This document shows positions 34,174 through 44,292 of a stretch of DNA of 64,000 bases, piece by piece (position 1 is the stretch's first letter; every line of letters starts with the position of its first letter). The stretch covers positions 35,103,168-35,167,167 of the forward strand of contig OZ020618.1 of NCBI GenBank assembly GCA_963971575.1, written 5' to 3'. Made by a program: the position numbers and the translations under genes. The notes beneath the pieces were generated by a model. That model was not told the DNA's origin. It was given only the letters and a program-made list of their open reading frames with translations, and did not search any database. Source of the DNA: Liopterus haemorrhoidalis (taxonomy: Eukaryota > Arthropoda > Insecta > Coleoptera > Dytiscidae).

Positions 34174-34649
34174 ATACATGAACTAATAAAATACGTTTGT
34201 TTTAGAATATTATCATCACAAATCACAAATTAAATATTACGGAATAAATGTTGACCCTTTTGCTTCTAATATGATTATATTGTCAAAAAATGTACAAAGC
34301 AGCATTTACTTTTACTTATTATTTAATGATTTCTAAAGAAACTGAAAATTTCATAGCTGCGCCAACTGAAATTGGACAGGGCTCGTACATAACTGCCTAG
34401 GGTTTCGTAGCCATAAACAAGAGACTCTAGATACTCATGTTTCCTTTGACCGATATGAACAATATTTTGCACATTTATTCTCTAAGAATCTACGAATATA
34501 ATTACATAAATAAATATCTAGGGTTTCGTAGGCATAAATTGACGTCTCAAATTATTTTTAGTTTTAAGAATATAAATGTAATCTACTAAGTAAAAATGAA
34601 TCGTTTTCTCATCTTAAAAAGTTAATGAATAAATAATCTAACTATATAA

Positions 34650-34815
34650 TTAGCAAGCGTCTGTATGTAGTGTCGGTAACATTACGATGTCAATTTTTCT
34701 AAAGTTCTCGTGATTGGCTAACTGGGGACACCCTGTTTTTTGATTGGCTGACAGGTGACGCCCTCTCCCGTGATTAGCTAACTGGTGATATCCTGTCCCA
34801 TGATTCGCAGACTGG
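34650..34815 (+). repeat. Short tandem block of ATTGGCTAACTGG units
   Basis: (G)TGATT(G/A)GCTAACTGG-type units repeat about four times (34705-34815). The ~100-base sequence before it (GTAACATTACGATGTCA...) also precedes the satellite array at 31475-31560, so the array is flanked by direct copies. Confidence 0.6.
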
Positions 34816-35077
34816 CGACGAAATTAAGATACGTTAAAAAATAAAACCAAATACACATACAAACAATTGAAATTTTTATATTATAAATCCGTCATTGTTG
34901 ACGAGTAATAACCTAGTTTATACATAATATGGTATATTATCTTGTAGCCCATTAAATAAATTACAATATCAGGTGTGTATTTGTGAAATTAGATTGTTAC
35001 GAAAATTGAGGGGGGGCAACAATTTTTTCATACAAAAGGGGAGGGGTGCAGAAAGGTTAGAAACCACTGCAGTACAT

Positions 35078-35473
35078 GCATACTTGCGTACGATCACTTG
35101 CGTCGCCGCACAACATTTTAGTTTTTTGATACGTCCAGCAGGCCAACATATAAGTTTTGATCCAATTACTGACTTTTACTTACAAAATTAGAAGTAGATT
35201 AGAAGAACTGTTAATATGATGCTGCATGACAATTGGGAGTTTTTATTTATTTATTTCGTTTTCTTCATTATTTTGTTCTACATAGTTCTACATAGGTTAT
35301 AAATACAACAAAAATACTTTGCGTCTATCAGTTCTACTAAAAAAATTGAGGATAAAAAAAATCTCCAATTAAGTCATTATCAAGTCATACAGAACGAACA
35401 ACAAATATTGTCCGTTATGCAATACTTGACAGAAATATTTAGTTATCAAACTTATTTCCAAGGACATGTATGC
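35078..35473. other. No recognised feature
   Basis: AT-rich sequence between the hAT unit and the BEL/Pao element. Confidence 0.4.
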
Positions 35474-35478
35474 ATAGG

Positions 35479-35721
35479 TGTTACGAACACAAGAAAATAT
35501 TCACGTGTGTTTCGGTTAATTAGTTGGAAAATTACCTTTTTATTTAAACACAAAATTTTGCTATATTTTACAATGACATAAAACTGAATCACTCTTTTTA
35601 TATATATATTTTTTTTAACAGCAACATTTCACTTGTTTTTTCCTTGACAACTATTTGTGACGTCAACTCTATAATTTATATTTAATTTCTTTTTCTTAAA
35701 AAAGAAGTTGCTAATGCAACA
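35479..35721 (-). repeat. BEL/Pao 3' LTR
   Basis: On the plus strand it begins TGTTACGAACACAAG and ends CTAATGCAACA. It differs from the 5' LTR by about seven substitutions and a two-base indel in the TA run (roughly 97% identity by eye), so the insertion is not brand new. Confidence 0.9.
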
Positions 35722-35938
35722 TTCTCCTACCTTTAGAGTTGACTTCACATTACAAAATTACTCACTTAACATTAATCTAAAAATTTTCTTGGCAACTTCG
35801 TTACTCGACCGCTCCTTGTCCTGAACGGTTTCTTCATTTTAATGTCTTCGAAGACTTCGTTATCAAGTTCGTGTCCAATTCTAATACTTTCATTAGATTC
35901 GGTTTCTTTGCAATCTTTGTCAACCGCAGTGTGCAGTT

Positions 35939-36689
35939 CTAATCGATACAGTCTCTGTATAGGTTCTCACCTTTATGAGTTTTTAATTTTATTAATCTGC
36001 ATTGACCATCTTTTCCTGGAAAAAGTTCGATTACTTTAGCGAGAGGCCAATCTAACCTTTTCTTATCACTTCCAATGAGTACAACTTCGTCAATTTTCAA
36101 CTCTGCACAATTTTTGACACATTTTGTTCTTTGTGTCAAACATCCCAAATACTCACTGCGAAATCGTTGCATCAAGTGTTTTCTTATTTTCTGTAGATAA
36201 CGTGCTCGATTATTTAAACTTATTTCATCAATACGGTCCAGGTCTGGTACTCCAACTTCTGTCAAATCATGTAGGAACATATTTGGTGTAAGAGGTGATA
36301 CGCTTGGATCTCCATCCATCATATAGGTAATTGAACGAGAGTTCACGATTGCCTCACATTCGTTCAATAGAGTTAACATTTCTTCATATGTGACACATGT
36401 TTTGCCTAGTACACGTTTTAGTAAATCTTTAACGATCCTGATTAACCTTTCCCACCAACCTCCCCACCACGGTGCAGTTGGGGGATTGAACTTCCATTCA
36501 ATACGATGTACAGTTGCAAATTCTTCTATTTTATTCCAATCGATGGTTGCCAGTAAATTTTGTGTGCCAATAAAATTCGTTCCATTATCGCTGTATATTT
36601 TCCGTGGTCTTCCACGTCTTGCAACAAATCGTCTCAATGCTTGTAAAAAACTATCCGTCGACAAAGAGACAATTAATTATAAATGGATA
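35939..36689 (-). pseudogene. BEL/Pao integrase, C-terminal half
   Basis: It resumes after the solo LTR with LIVSLSTDSFLQALRRFVAR, then IYSDNGTNFIG (second Asp), NPPTAPWWGGWWERLIRIVK (catalytic Glu), LTLLNECEAIVNSRSI and the C-terminal block VVLIGSDKKRLDWPLAKVIE with the end ...LYRDCID. A TAA lies at the position just after the insertion site, in the frame of the first half, so the integrase would still be interrupted without the solo LTR. The frame ends about 220 bases before the 3' LTR. Confidence 0.9.
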
Positions 36690-37668
36690 TGTAGCGTACC
36701 CGTGATACTCTTACTTTTAAATCGCATCGCTACTACCAAATAGGTAGCGAGCCGGTACTCAGTGGTACCTATGTAGACATATCGAAATGTTTACATATAT
36801 GATTTTGATAATTATGGCGATTTAACGTCCAATCCAGCCTCCAATGTGGCAACACCACACTATTGTCAGCCTTCGTGCCGGACGGAAGGGGCCGTTAAAC
36901 CGGAAGCCAGTGTCCAAAGACAATTTTGTTATCAAAGCCAAAACTAGAATGTAAGAATAAAGATATTCTCAAATTAAGATAGGATTCCTGATTAAGGAGT
37001 TTAGGTATTAGGCGTGAGTTATATCCAGGGTTCAACAATATGATACGTGTATTCAATGATACAATTTGGTACTCACCAACCGACGGCTCGGCCATCTTAT
37101 AGTCGTATTAGGTTGCTAAACACTTGGGATTTAACGAGACGGGTTTACAAAATGTTAACACAAAATTAAGTTTAAAGTTTATTAAACAATTCACCATAAT
37201 TAAAGAAGTTAATTATGGTGAGTTAACTTCTAACAAATATTAATAGAACAAAATATAATTACATTTAATAAGTTTAAACCGATTCACGTGTAACACCAAA
37301 TATCGCACCAGAATACCCCGGCGAATTCCCGATTATAGTTCGAACTGTGGAACTGTCTAACTGTCTACTATCAACTGTCTCATCCCTAACAGGGGGCCGT
37401 GTATTTATACGAAAAAACATAAATTCCCGAAAACAAGTTTAAAAGGTTATTCTAGGAATTGACGGTATTAATTTACTTTATTAAAAACAAACCCATTAGT
37501 CCAAAAATGCCCTTTTGGGTTCAAACTTTCTAATAACTATGTTTTTTTCTATTATCAATTGAATTTCTTTTTCTATTATGAATTAGTTGAAATATTTGGG
37601 GAATGTTAATGAATTTAAAAATTTAATATTTTTTGTTAAAAATCTAGCGTTTCACGTGAACCGTTACA
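36690..37668 (-). mobile_element. Solo LTR (gypsy-type) inserted in the BEL/Pao integrase
   Basis: The ends are TGTAGCGTACCCGTGA and (inverted) TGTAACGGTTCACGTGA, an imperfect 16-17-bp inverted repeat starting TG and ending CA. GATA at 36686-36689 and 37669-37672 is a 4-bp target duplication. On the minus strand it has a TATA-like CGTATAAATACACGG and AATAAACTTTAAAC. At 979 bp it is long for an LTR. No internal genes, so it is the product of LTR-LTR recombination. Confidence 0.9.
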
Positions 37669-38172
37669 GATAGCTCTATAGACTGCACATGTGAATAAAC
37701 AGATCCAGGCTTTCACATTTCCTCGCAAGTGTACAGGCCCAGCACAATCTATTTCGATAACTTCAAAAACTCTTGCATCTCTTACTCTGTCTTTAGGTAA
37801 CGGACATGGTGGTAACTCAATATTTTTGGCTTCATGTCTTCTGCAAACTGAACATTGCTTCAATACTTTTCGGACTGATCTTCTACCTCGAGTGATCCAA
37901 AAATCATTCCGTAAGTCGTTTAAGAGTATTTGAACTCCTGCATGTTTCATCTTCTTATGTCGATTCATAATCAATGACTTCACAACTTGATGTTGATCTG
38001 GCAAAACAATAGGATATTTATAATTCTCTGTATAATTTCTTAACGTAGTTTGAGTTTTAACTCGTATAATTCCTTCTTGGTCTCGAAATGCGCTTAACGA
38101 AGATAATTTTTCGATATTTTCTTGTCCGGAAACATTCTTGTTGAATGAAATTAAATTTTTTTTTTCTGCATT
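37669..38172 (-). pseudogene. BEL/Pao integrase, N-terminal half
   Basis: After the nonsense codon the same frame encodes LPDQHQVVKSLIMNRHKKMK with HAGVQ (the His pair), then CSVCRR (the Cys pair), an HHCC zinc-binding domain. VIEIDCAGPV carries the first catalytic Asp, and CLFTCAVYRAI is the core strand cut by the solo LTR at 37668/37669. A full-length integrase would continue on the other side of the insertion. Confidence 0.9.
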
Positions 38173-39210
38173 CTATATTTCTTCTATAGTTAAACTATTT
38201 CGCTTTCTATCTTCTTTTCGAATTCTGCAATTATTTATGAAACGAGTAATCCATGCAACCAATCTTATGATTTTTTCATAATCTGAAAAATACTTGTAGT
38301 ACCAGGAACAATCAGCTGCTAAATTTATTGATGCCGTACTTTTCTTTATTTCACAAATGATTTCATCTTCCTTGTTCGGTGCTTGTGATTTGAACCACTT
38401 ATCAGGATGTAATTTCAGCCATGCAGGTCCCTCCCACCATTTCTGTTCTAACAGCTGACGAATACTGCAACCTTGAGAGGGTAAATCTGCTGGATTATGC
38501 TCACCTGGCACGTATCTCCAATTTTCTATTTTCGTTAATTTTCGAATTTCTTGTACTCTATTCTTCACGAATACTTCCCACTTTTCATTCCGTTTGATCC
38601 ATGCCAAAACTGTCATTGAATCAGTCCAATACGTAACCGTTGTAGATTCAGTAACTTCCAGTTGCTTCATAATTTCTGCTGTCAGTCGAGCTCCCACCGT
38701 GGCAGCCATAAGTTCCAATCGTGGTATTGTTATTTGCTTTAATGGTGCAATTCGTGATTTCGCCTGGATAAGCTGTACGTTGACCCAACCATTATCTTCT
38801 ACTCTTACGAAAGAAGCAGCTGCATACGCCACCTTACTAGCATCGCAAAATATATGAATGCTTACGTTTGTTTTCTGACTTTGCTTCCCAGTTAGCCATC
38901 TTGGGATCTTGACTTGAACCAAGTTGTACAATTCATGATACCACTTTAGAAATTTTATCTTTTTTTCTTCATCCACCTCGGTATCCCAGCCTAGACTGTT
39001 TCTCCAGGTTTGCTGCAACAGTAACTTAGGGTATATAGTTATCGGACAAATAAACCCAATCGGATCGAACAACTTGTGAGCCACCGACAAAATAAGCCTT
39101 TTCGTTACACACTCAGTGTTAACCATTTTCAGAACGTCCATGTTTATTTCTAACGTGTCAGTGTGTTTATTCCATTTAAGTCCTAACACCATTGCTGTCT
39201 CTATTGTCAT
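38173..39210 (-). pseudogene. BEL/Pao reverse transcriptase connection and RNase H
   Basis: 345 codons, frame-shifted from the previous piece. VLGLKWNKHTDTLEI and LFDPIGFICPITIYPKLLLQ are the Pao-type connection. RNase H residues are visible in order: FCDASKVAYAA (Asp), PRLELMAATVGA (Glu), YWTDSMTVLAWI (Asp) and EHNPADLPSQG (Asp). KWWEGPAWL follows. The frame stops at 38173 and continues in phase with the integrase piece at 38004, so only one nonsense codon separates them. Confidence 0.9.
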
Positions 39211-40108
39211 CCGATGTGTATTCCCAACCTCTGAGATCGAAACGTGCTCGTGACATTACTATTTTTGATTCCTTAATAAACTGGTTAAGTTCTTCATGAT
39301 TACTCACACTAGTTACACAGTTATCTACATAAAAACTAGTGAGTAATTTTTTCACAGTTTCTTTTGAGACTGTTATGTCACTTTCTTTTAGTTCGTTCAA
39401 TTTATTTAAAGTGTGCTTTAAATGATGATCTATGACAGCTGCTAACAAAAATGGACTGCTCGAGACTCCGAACACTACACGTGTATGTCTGTACTCCATT
39501 ATATTATCGTGTTCGTCCCACCACAAGAACTTGAGATACTTGCGATCCATATTCGCAATACTTATTTGCAGAAAAGCTCGTTTTATATCTGAGATTACAC
39601 CAATTTTATTCATACGGAAACGTAACAAAATTATTGGTATGAGTTCGATTAAATTTGGTCCTACCACCAGACATTCGTTCAATGAAGAGTTCATTTTAGA
39701 TTTAGCGGACGCATCAAAAACAGGTCTTAACCGTGTAGTACTATTTTCTTTTATTACGTGCCTGTGTGGTAAGTAATGTCCACTATATCTGTCTGCTTCC
39801 TCAACTTTTTCTATTATTCCGTCTTTTCACCATTCTTTCAGTGTATTGTCATATTCTTCAAAATTATTCTCTGATTTCAATTTCTTTGTGATTGGATACA
39901 ACCGTTTTTCAGCTATTTCATAATTTGAAGGAATTTCAGGTTTGTCGGTAGTCCATGGTAATTTTATTTCATACCTTCCTTCTTCATTAACACAAACGCT
40001 CTCCAAGAAACGCTGTAGAACCTCCAGATCCTTTTCATATTTGCACTTCGTTTCAAAAGGATCTTTGATACCCAATACATCTACCCCATAAATCGCAGAT
40101 CTTTGCAT
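39176..40108 (-). pseudogene. BEL/Pao reverse transcriptase, N-terminal part
   Basis: One frame with an internal TGA at about 39824-39826 (after LKEW). It begins DVLGIKDPFETKCKYEKD and proceeds through IIEKVEEADRYSGHYLPH, LRPVFDASAKSKMNSSLNEC, VISDIKRAFLQISI (first catalytic Asp), VVFGVSSSPFLLAAV and SFYVDNCVTSV. The last is the catalytic box as YVDN rather than YVDD. Whether YVDN is a lesion or a lineage variant cannot be told from one copy. The frame is lost near 39180. Confidence 0.9.
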
Positions 40109-40658
40109 TTTTAACCAACATAGAAATCATATTTGTTACATTGCATTGGCTTCTAAAATTCTTCTCTTGTACCGGTACTTTTCCCATTAAAGTCCATCCA
40201 AGTTTTGTCTCGAGTGCTACCAACCCACAAGGTAATAGTTTCTGTCGACTTGTAAATAATGTTCCTGCTATATCTGCTCCGATTAACAGTTGTATAGGTC
40301 CTCGGGTCTTTCCTATATCAGTAAGTTTTATTCCAAATTTCTGGAGCTCTTGTATCCAAACTCCTTCTTTAATGTGTGACACTTCATTAACGATAACTTG
40401 TTGCCCCAACACATCAAAGTTACTAGAGAATTTGTCATCAAGTGAACTCACACATATCTTGTAACATTTATGTTCTTGTGTAATGGTTTCCACTCCTCCG
40501 AACAGTGAATGTATCAATAATTCTCTACCGTTACATATACATTCTATTTTCTTCGCTGTATCTTCAAGAATATATGACTTTTGAGATTCTGTATCAATCA
40601 GTGCTCTTACTAGACGCGTCCCATTATCACCTTTTATCCTAACTACCAGTGTTTGCAA
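40053..40658 (-). pseudogene. BEL/Pao protease region
   Basis: A 201-codon frame overlapping the gag end by 16 bases in another frame. VRALIDTESQKSYILEDTA is the aspartic protease active site. The expected D-(S/T)-G-S is DTES here, so the catalytic-loop Gly is replaced by Glu, which should inactivate it. GADIAGTLF and LGWTLMG(K) follow, as in other BEL/Pao proteases. It runs out of frame at 40053, overlapping the reverse transcriptase frame. Confidence 0.85.
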
Positions 40659-42109
40659 AAATACTTCCGGACTTCAGAAGAACTAGCTAAATTAGTTGCA
40701 GACTTCATTACATACTTATTCGCTTCCAGAGTTTTCTTCTCGTCGACGTTTTCCTGCTCTGTATTTCTTTCTTGTTGTACTTGTAGTTTAGGACACATTA
40801 ATACTACATGTCGACCTTCGCAAATAGAACATTTTATAAACGATCTACATTTTCTGGCAAAATGATTAGTCTTCAAACAGTAGTAACAGCATCTTCTGTC
40901 ATTGATTATCTTCCTTTTGTCTTCCAATGACATTCTTTTCGCCTTAAAACAATCTGCGCTATTATGTTTCTTTTCACAAAAAATGCAGTTATTGTTGCTG
41001 TTTTTTACTTCTTTTATACTAACAAGACTAGCCGCAGTTGATACATCTTTATCATAGTAATGCTGTGTCTTCTTTTTTCTTTCCTTTTGTTCATTTGTCA
41101 GACTGAATCCTGATGTGGCTAGCTGTATTCTTTCTTCATTCTGAACTTCAGACTGTAAAAATAACATCAATTTCTTTAAACGTTTACTTGTAGTTAATGA
41201 TGTAGTATTTTTTGGTTTGGATTCTTCTTCGGTCAACTCTATAGGTTCTTCAGTAATGGAAGATGTTCGTTGCCATGTTCTTAACAAGTCTTCGGGCAAA
41301 CAGGATTCTACTAAAGGGAATAGCATAGCAGCACACTTCTCACTTGGAACACCCAATGATTCCAGAGACGTTAAGTGACTTTCCAACTTATCGTAGAGTG
41401 AGAAAAGTGGAAGCGTTTCATTTTTATTAACTACCTTTTTAAGAACTATTGTTAATAATTCTCTTACGTAAACTTCAACCAGTAAATCTTCCCGACCAAA
41501 TCTATTTTTCAGACCATCAACAGCTTTTTTATAATTTTTTGCACTAGGTGGAAAACTGTTCACATAATCATACGCAGGGCTGCCCTCTACTGTCGCTTGT
41601 ATCAAGTACTGGAATTTATCTTCAGCTGCTAATTCCGCATCTTCATCGATTTTTTGAAATTGTCCCCAAAATTGTAACCAGTCTCTCAGGTTGCCATCAA
41701 ATTTCTTTAGTTCAATTTTTGGAAGCTTACATTTTCGACGTGAACCTCGTATCGACCTTGAATGCACGGAATTTGCATCATCCTCGAATCTATCATGTAC
41801 AGATGCGGTATCTACTATTTTTAGGACATTTAGTACATCTATTTCTAAAATTTTGTACTTACGCGCGTATTCATCGACAATAGCAGTCTCTTGATCAAAT
41901 TCTGCCGTGTCTACATTACTGTCCAACATGTGACCAAAAATTAATTTATCCAGCCTGTCTAATTCATTTATCCGCTTTTCAAGTAAAGACATATTAGCTT
42001 CAATTTCTACTTTATCTTGTTGTTCTTTACTCAGTTCTAATACAACCTTTTCATGCAATTTCGTAAATGCACGTCTTTCTATTGCCCTTGCTTTCTTGTC
42101 TCGTTCCAT
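40643..42109 (-). pseudogene. BEL/Pao gag
   Basis: A 488-codon frame from an ATG at 42109. The N-terminal half is charged and coiled-coil-like. Residues ~125-300 (KLPKIELKKFDGNLRDWLQF ... AYDYVNSFPPSAKNYKKAVD) are the gag segment conserved in BEL/Pao (the DUF1759 type). Near the end are zinc knuckles: CIFCEKKHNSADC and CCYYCLKTNHFARKC, then CSICEGRHVVLMC. The frame runs out at 40643 through a small indel just where the protease begins. Gag itself has no internal stop, so the capsid-like part is intact up to that point. Confidence 0.9.
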
Positions 42110-42203
42110 GACTTTTGTATTCGCTCGTTCTATATTCCCAACTTCTTAACACTTAACGTTAAATTTACAACACGTTTACCCGTCCTGTCACGGTCGCCAC
42201 TTG

Positions 42204-42444
42204 TGTTACGAACACAAGAAAATATTCACGTGTGTTTCGGTTAATTAGTTGAAAAATTACCTTTTTATTTAAACACAAAATTTTGCTATATTTTACAATG
42301 ACATAAAACTGAATCACTCTTTTTATATATTTTTTTTTAACATCAACATTTCACTTGTATTTTCCTTGACAACTATTTGTGATGTCAACTCTATAATTTA
42401 TATTTAACTTCTTTTTCTTAAAAAAGAAGTCGCTAATGCAACAA
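42204..42444 (-). promoter_or_regulatory. BEL/Pao 5' LTR (promoter and polyadenylation unit)
   Basis: Direct repeat of 35479-35721. On the minus strand it starts TGTTGCATTAGC, has a TATATAAAAAG box near 42325 and ends TTCGTAACA next to the primer-binding site. Confidence 0.85.
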
Positions 42445-42449
42445 TAGGC

Positions 42450-43098
42450 GTGCATTCTATTTTTATTATCTTATACGAATTGATTATTAAATGAACACTA
42501 TTTTTCTCTACACGCCAATGAGTTGACAACAAGTATTAAGTTAGGAACACATATTTTCGTTGTTCCTCGGGTGAGTTCGGACAAACGAAGTAATCTGATT
42601 GGTTCTTTGTTAAATTGTGAGTTTCAGCTGTGAATTAGAATACAGTTTTGATATTTTTAAACTCTTTTTTTACTGGATTGTACATTGTTTACGAGATTCA
42701 CATATCTACATCAATCCGGCACGAGACACAAGCAGGGTTGTTTCTGTACGACAAAATCAACAAAAAATCTACATAAAATCTATTTCTGTCTGTCTGTTTT
42801 TCTGAGTTTCACATAAAAACAGGTTGTTTAACGTAATTTGGTATGACAATAGAGTAAAACCAGGATTTAAACATAAATGTCTTATGGCATGTAAAATTTT
42901 TCATTTCGTGTGTATCGGGCTTAATATTATTTAATTAAAAACTTGAAATATGTCTCTTATTATGGACCTAACAGCAAAAATGTGACAAAATTTATTTCTA
43001 CTTAATAAGAAAACAACTCTCACCCCTCCCCCCCCCCAATTATTCATCCAGATGAAAAAATACAATAAAGTAGCTATTTCAAGATCTTTGTTTTAGTG
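42450..43098. other. No recognised feature
   Basis: AT-rich sequence. The GGCACGAG at 42717 resembles a library adaptor, but the surrounding sequence gives no other sign of an artefact. Confidence 0.4.
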
Positions 43099-43160
43099 CA
43101 GGCGTGTCCAACCTTTTTGCTTCCCTAGGCCACATTATAAAGAAAAAGTTATTTTAGGAC
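43099..43160 (+). mobile_element. Possible hAT-type terminus
   Basis: CAGGCGTGTCCAACCTTTTT followed by a purine/pyrimidine run resembles a hAT end (CAG-GTC-GGC-AAC-like class). No partner end or duplication was found. Confidence 0.3.
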
Positions 43161-44292
43161 ACACATAAAATAATACTAATACTTATTAATATATTATATA
43201 GTTTGAGAATGATTTTATGATTCTCTCTAAAGAACGCATTAAAGTAAAAAATACATCGCTCATAAATTAATAGTAAGTTGAAAATGTATTTGTAGTGTGG
43301 TACTTGTAATGGCAGTCGTATAAAGGTTGTGAGAAGTCTGTTTTAGTGTGTTCCCCCAAAACTCTTCAAATATTCCTCTAAATGAAAAAAATGCATAAAA
43401 CAAAAGATATTTGTTTAATTACTATAAATATTGTTGTTTTACATGTTGTTACGTTAATAATAACTGACATATTAAAAAAAAAAATAGTTTAATTTTAATC
43501 AGACCGCAACTCGCACGCATGTATGTATAGTCCGTACCAAATTAGTTTTGAATATCGCAATAAAATAATAAAAGTTAGGGAACTCATAAAATTACAATAG
43601 AAGTGATATAACTAGGCGTGTCAACCCATAGCCGTAGGGATTAGTTTTTCACATTACGCATCTTACTTAAAGGATTAACAAAAACAAGTTAGTACTTAAA
43701 CGTATGTATGCGCCACTGACCGTTGATTGTTTACAACGTGGTTGTAAACATAGACCCTAGTTCTTTTGTAGTTTAACAATGTGATTATAGTTATACGGGA
43801 TAATTGGTTTATGCCGATCTTAAAAAATAATATGGTATGTTCTATACTGCAACCATCCATCCTCAGTTCAGGACAAGGACGTTCAGGGTAATCGCTAGTT
43901 ACCGCACGCACGGATACAGTATAACCGCAGCCTAAGCAGTTCTGAAGCAAAATCTGAATGTTATTTGTACCAGTCAATAATAATACGTCAAATTTTCAGT
44001 TTGTCCGAAGAGTACAGAGACAAAATTTTACCAAATGTTGTAAAAAAAGGAAAATCCGGTATTTTATGTGCCAAACAAAAGTCTAAATTATTTTTGCTGC
44101 ATTATTATTTTTATTTATGATTTGTGGATAATATAATGTTATTAATATTAACGAACTTTTTTATTTGGTGTGTGATTGGGAGTTAGTTAAAAATAAATAT
44201 CTTTAAAACTAAAATCCATGATTCCATGGTAAAACGGTTGTAGGAAGTCGGAGCTAAGGAACGCGGCGTCAAATCCCAGGCACTACCACATT
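43161..44292. other. No recognised gene
   Basis: AT-rich sequence. The last ~70 bases (CCATGGTAAAACGG ... GGCGTCAAATCCCAGGCAC) look like a decayed tRNA-like or SINE head cut by the mariner insertion, but the B box is not canonical. Confidence 0.3.

Larger units (their letters stand above)
32564..34385 (-). mobile_element. Tc1-like transposon, defective
   Basis: The ends CGAACCCTGTCCACTATCAG and (inverted) CGAGCCCTGTCCAATTTCAG are flanked by TA at 32562-32563 and 34386-34387. The inverted repeat continues through GTTGGC(C/G)CAGCTA(C/T)GAAAT, ~38 bases in all. The minus strand encodes a Tc1 transposase in three broken pieces. Without the SINE the element is about 1.65 kb, normal for Tc1. It sits inside a satellite monomer. 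Confidence 0.9.
31159..35069. mobile_element. hAT-ended composite unit carrying a satellite array
   Basis: The left end CAGTGGTTTTCAAGC and the right end (inverted) CAGTGGTTTCTAACC are hAT-like termini. The flanks CAGTAAAT (31151-31158) and CAGTACAT (35070-35077) are an 8-bp duplication with one mismatch. GC-rich subterminal blocks lie inside each end. The interior holds a ~120-bp tandem array, a nested Tc1-like element and a SINE. No hAT transposase is visible, so it is non-autonomous. Removing the nested Tc1 element would leave about 2.1 kb. Confidence 0.65.
35479..42444 (-). mobile_element. BEL/Pao LTR retrotransposon, nearly complete, defective
   Basis: Two ~242-bp LTRs (35479-35721; 42204-42444) flank gag, protease, reverse transcriptase/RNase H and integrase in BEL/Pao order on the minus strand. 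The flanking ATAGG (35474-35478; 42445-42449) is a perfect 5-bp target duplication, the size made by BEL/Pao integrases. A primer-binding-site-like TGGCGACCGTGACAGG lies just inside the 5' LTR (minus, near 42200), and a purine tract (AAAGGTAGGAGAA) sits against the 3' LTR. Frameshifts, nonsense codons and a 979-bp solo-LTR insertion disable it. Left unmutated, the coding region would be one polyprotein. Confidence 0.95.

Noticed and set aside
42705..42735. Library adaptor (GGCACGAG) contamination
   Set aside because: An eight-base match is expected by chance and the flanking sequence is continuous with local composition.
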